Assembly (NCBI GenBank): GCA_013399855.1
Contig: VXAY01002825.1
Location: 252,268-316,267 of the forward strand
DNA length: 64,000 bases
Source: Oxyruncus cristatus
Taxonomy: Eukaryota; Chordata; Aves; Passeriformes; Cotingidae
Direction of reading: 5' to 3'
The translations under genes were made by a program, and so were the position numbers. Under the pieces are notes generated by a model. It saw only the letters and a program-made list of their open reading frames with translations, was not told where the DNA came from and searched no databases. Within the stretch, counting starts at the first letter, position 1. Each line of letters opens with the position of its first letter. Shown here in pieces: positions 61,466-64,000 of the stretch.

Positions 61466-63397
61466 GTGCTTACATTTTGCTGGAAAATGGATGTCTGTGG
61501 ACCAGATCTTGTCCCATACTTCCTACATCATTCTTTAACAAGTATTAATTAATCCCTGGGAGTCTAGTCCCTCTGAAATCTCTTGCTCTGGTCCAAGAGA
61601 GGTGTTGAGAGTCCTTGGGTTTGTGTAACTGCGGTGGATATTGAGGAAGCTCAGACTGGAGTCACTGAACCCTGAAGAGAAGCTTGAGTATTGCCTTGTT
61701 AGTCTTAATCCTGCTTTTGTGGCCCAATCCTGTTCACCTTGAGATCAGTGACAATAGTGCCATTGGCTTCAGCTAAGAACAAAATCAAGCACTTGGCTAT
61801 GAAACTGTATAAATTCTGCTCAAACCTTAAATTTCTATAAACCACACTGCTTATTTTGAGCACATAGCTGGCTGAGCTTATGATCATCAGAGAAATGATG
61901 GCACAGTCTCCTTTTTTTTAAAGTATCTTACACCAGCTATATTGTAGGGCGTCTCATATATTGAGAAAAGATATGCACTAACTAAAATATACCAGCAGTT
62001 ATCTAACCAAGTCTCCCAAACTGAAATCGCAGTAGAACAGTTGCAATGCTATTTTGGGTTGAAAAATTCAGAAACTAATTCTAAGGGAAGTAATTTCTGT
62101 GCTTTAATATATACTGTTTTTAATGGAATTGTGCAGAATGATTAGTGAGAGGCAAATGTCAAAATACCAGACAGAAACTGACTCACCAGTCATAGGATTT
62201 AATATTAAGGTCAGGCTATGGAAATACAGTGGCACTCAGTCTTTATTATCTTGCACCTTATGCAGTGATTTACATTGGAGCAAAACGACTGGAGTGGATA
62301 TAATGTCCTGTTTTTCCAAATTTAATGGCATTTTACATATTCCTTCCACAGTGGTTAGCAATGACACAGGGCACAAAGAAGTTGAAACAAGACAAGAACA
62401 TAAAACAAAGGAACAAGCTCAGAATATCCTAGAAGATGATTATTATGAGCAACTGTCTGCAGAAATATTAAGGTTTACTTTATTTTTTCCTTTTAGGCTG
62501 GATTGAAACGTGATATTCTGTCCAAACAGAGCATAGAAAGAGCACACACAGTGCATGCTTTCCTTTCCTAGTCATTCTGTTTCCCCCCCTTTTTCTTAAT
62601 GCATTTGCATACGCCAGCTGGTAACAAACCTTTAATGTTGATGTTTTTTATTTGAAAAACAGCTTTCATCACAGGGCTTTGATTGCATGGACTGTTCTGT
62701 AGTAAATGAGCTTCAAATTACATTGTGCTTGAACTAACTGCATCTGCTCACTAGAAGTATCTCAGTCCGTAGTGGCACATGAAAGGTTATAAGATCAAAT
62801 GCTAACATCAGGTTTCATGCAATACTGAGCTTGCCTGTAATGGTACTAGATGATGCTTCTCTATTACTGACACTGCCCCGAAGTCTCACACCCTGTAAAT
62901 CTTTGTAAGTTCAGTCCCTTAACTGCTAGTCATCACTGTGTTGCTGATTTGTGTTTTGGTTGCAGCACGATGACGAATTACAGGGCTCAGATTCAAAGTG
63001 TCATCTGTTTGTGTTCTCCTTGTTTACAGTTTTGCCATGTGGCCTTTCTGCACTGCTGTCTATCCCCCTTGTACTGCTGGACACCAGACAGCATTTGGTA
63101 CCAATTTCACTCTTTTTTCCTCAACAGCCTTTTAGGGTCATTTGCCAACTCCCACTTGTCAAGCCATGCTTGTAACTCACCTGGGGAGTGCAACGTCTGG
63201 TCAGTATCTGGGTTTCAGAGTAGCCAGAAGCTGTGATTTTGACTGCAGTAGCCACAGCAACCTCAGTATTACTTCATTTTGAATATATCGCTCATAGAGG
63301 TCACTTGGCCAACTGATTTTGAAACTAAGAGCCTTTCTGCTATTTCTGAATTATGGGTTTCTGAAAATTAATGTTATGTTTTTCTGTTTCCTTATAG
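61466..63397. other. Intergenic DNA
   Basis: Contains a 127-codon plus-strand open frame (62123-62506) and a 95-codon one (62949-63236). Neither shows a motif I know, and frames of this length are expected by chance in 64 kb. No repeat recognised. Confidence 0.55.
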
Positions 63398-63600
63398 CTA
63401 CTCTGAAATATGAAGGGCTTGCCATTCTGCCAAGGGCTGAGTGCATTGATTATGTTAATGTGGATGAGAAGAAAGATGCAGATGTGACACTGCAGAAAGG
63501 ATGCATAAGGGAAGAATCAAACTCATAGATGTAGCAAAAAGTTGAAGAAACAGGCCGTTGGTCATGGAATGATCCAATGCAATAAATGTGTATGGAATGG
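63398..63600 (+). other. Weak candidate exon
   Basis: The acceptor TTTCTGTTTCCTTATAG ends at 63397; a frame of 42 codons follows (ATLKYEGLAILPRAECIDY then VNVDEKKDADVT) to TAG at 63526-63528; AATAAA is at 63581-63586, followed by GTGTATGG. Short and without recognised homology. Confidence 0.15.
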
Positions 63601-63949
63601 TAAAGTATGGAAAAGTCTAGAGGATGATGCTCAAGAGTCTGTCACTTTCTATGGAATGTGATGCCGCTGAGCCTCTGGAGTAAAGGATAAATGATGTCTT
63701 TGGGTAAGGCCTAAATATTGGTGTAACTTTTAGTTGTGGTAGGAGATACATAAACAAGAATGCCACTCCTCATCTTCAAAACCAAGAATTGCATACAGAG
63801 GAGGAAGCTCAATAAAAGGGATAGTCAAAGGATAAAATTATGTCAAGCAGCAAACTCATTCAAAGACAGCAGATGAGAATTCAGACCAAATGCATCCCAT
63901 TTTAGAAAGACAAAAAGAAATTCAGAATGGCTGGACAGAAGGGTAGGGA

Positions 63950-64000
63950 GGATTATTAGAAGAGAGAAAGAAAGAGAAAGGAAAAAAAGGGAAGGAAGAG
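63950..64000 (+). repeat. Purine-rich (GA/GGAA) tract at window end
   Basis: AGAGAGAAAGAAAGAGAAAG and following bases contain only A and G and run off the window. Confidence 0.8.

Noticed and set aside
62123..62506. 127-codon plus-strand frame upstream of VIPR2
   Set aside because: No recognisable domain, no promoter or downstream exon in phase; within chance expectation.

Overview
This is a eukaryotic, almost certainly avian, nuclear window. It has spliced exons with GT-AG introns, an AT-rich background, many CR1 LINE copies (some ending in the 8-bp ATTCTATG-type repeat), solo LTRs of a family I recognise from bird genomes, and a CpG island hidden by an assembly gap. There are no prokaryotic operons, CRISPR arrays or rRNA genes. 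The species cannot be named from the sequence.

One gene dominates the window: VIPR2, on the minus strand. It encodes the type 2 receptor for vasoactive intestinal peptide and PACAP (VPAC2), a class B (secretin-family) GPCR. I could place twelve coding exons (2 to 13) between 50657 and 4124, each with GT-AG borders and matching phases. Joined, they give 1269 nt, or 422 residues plus stop. The missing piece is exon 1 (5' UTR and about 17 signal-peptide codons). It should lie in or beside the 653-base N gap at 53117-53769, inside the GC-rich promoter region. In evidence fields, residue numbers count from the first codon of exon 2.

Layout: 1-4123, VIPR2 3' UTR and downstream intergenic DNA. 4124-20023, exons 13 to 6 (C-tail, TM7 back to TM2), with a very short intron 11 and several CR1 elements, one nested inside another. 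20024-38679, exons 5 to 3 (TM1 and most of the extracellular domain), with CR1, LTR and low-complexity sequence in the introns. 38680-50657, the large intron 2 (with an LTR and a GC-rich patch) and exon 2. 50658-53116, the visible part of intron 1. 53117-54260, gap and CpG island. 54260-64000, upstream DNA with no recognised protein-coding gene, an old LINE, a MIR-like SINE, and one possible terminal exon of a transcript divergent from VIPR2.

I did not find an unknown multi-gene system. The points most worth checking are the possible divergent transcript from the VIPR2 CpG island, the nested CR1 with a 6-bp duplication, two solo LTRs of one family in opposite orientation (one with a perfect 30-bp palindrome), and the 84-nt intron 11 next to a frame-neutral 42-nt exon 12.
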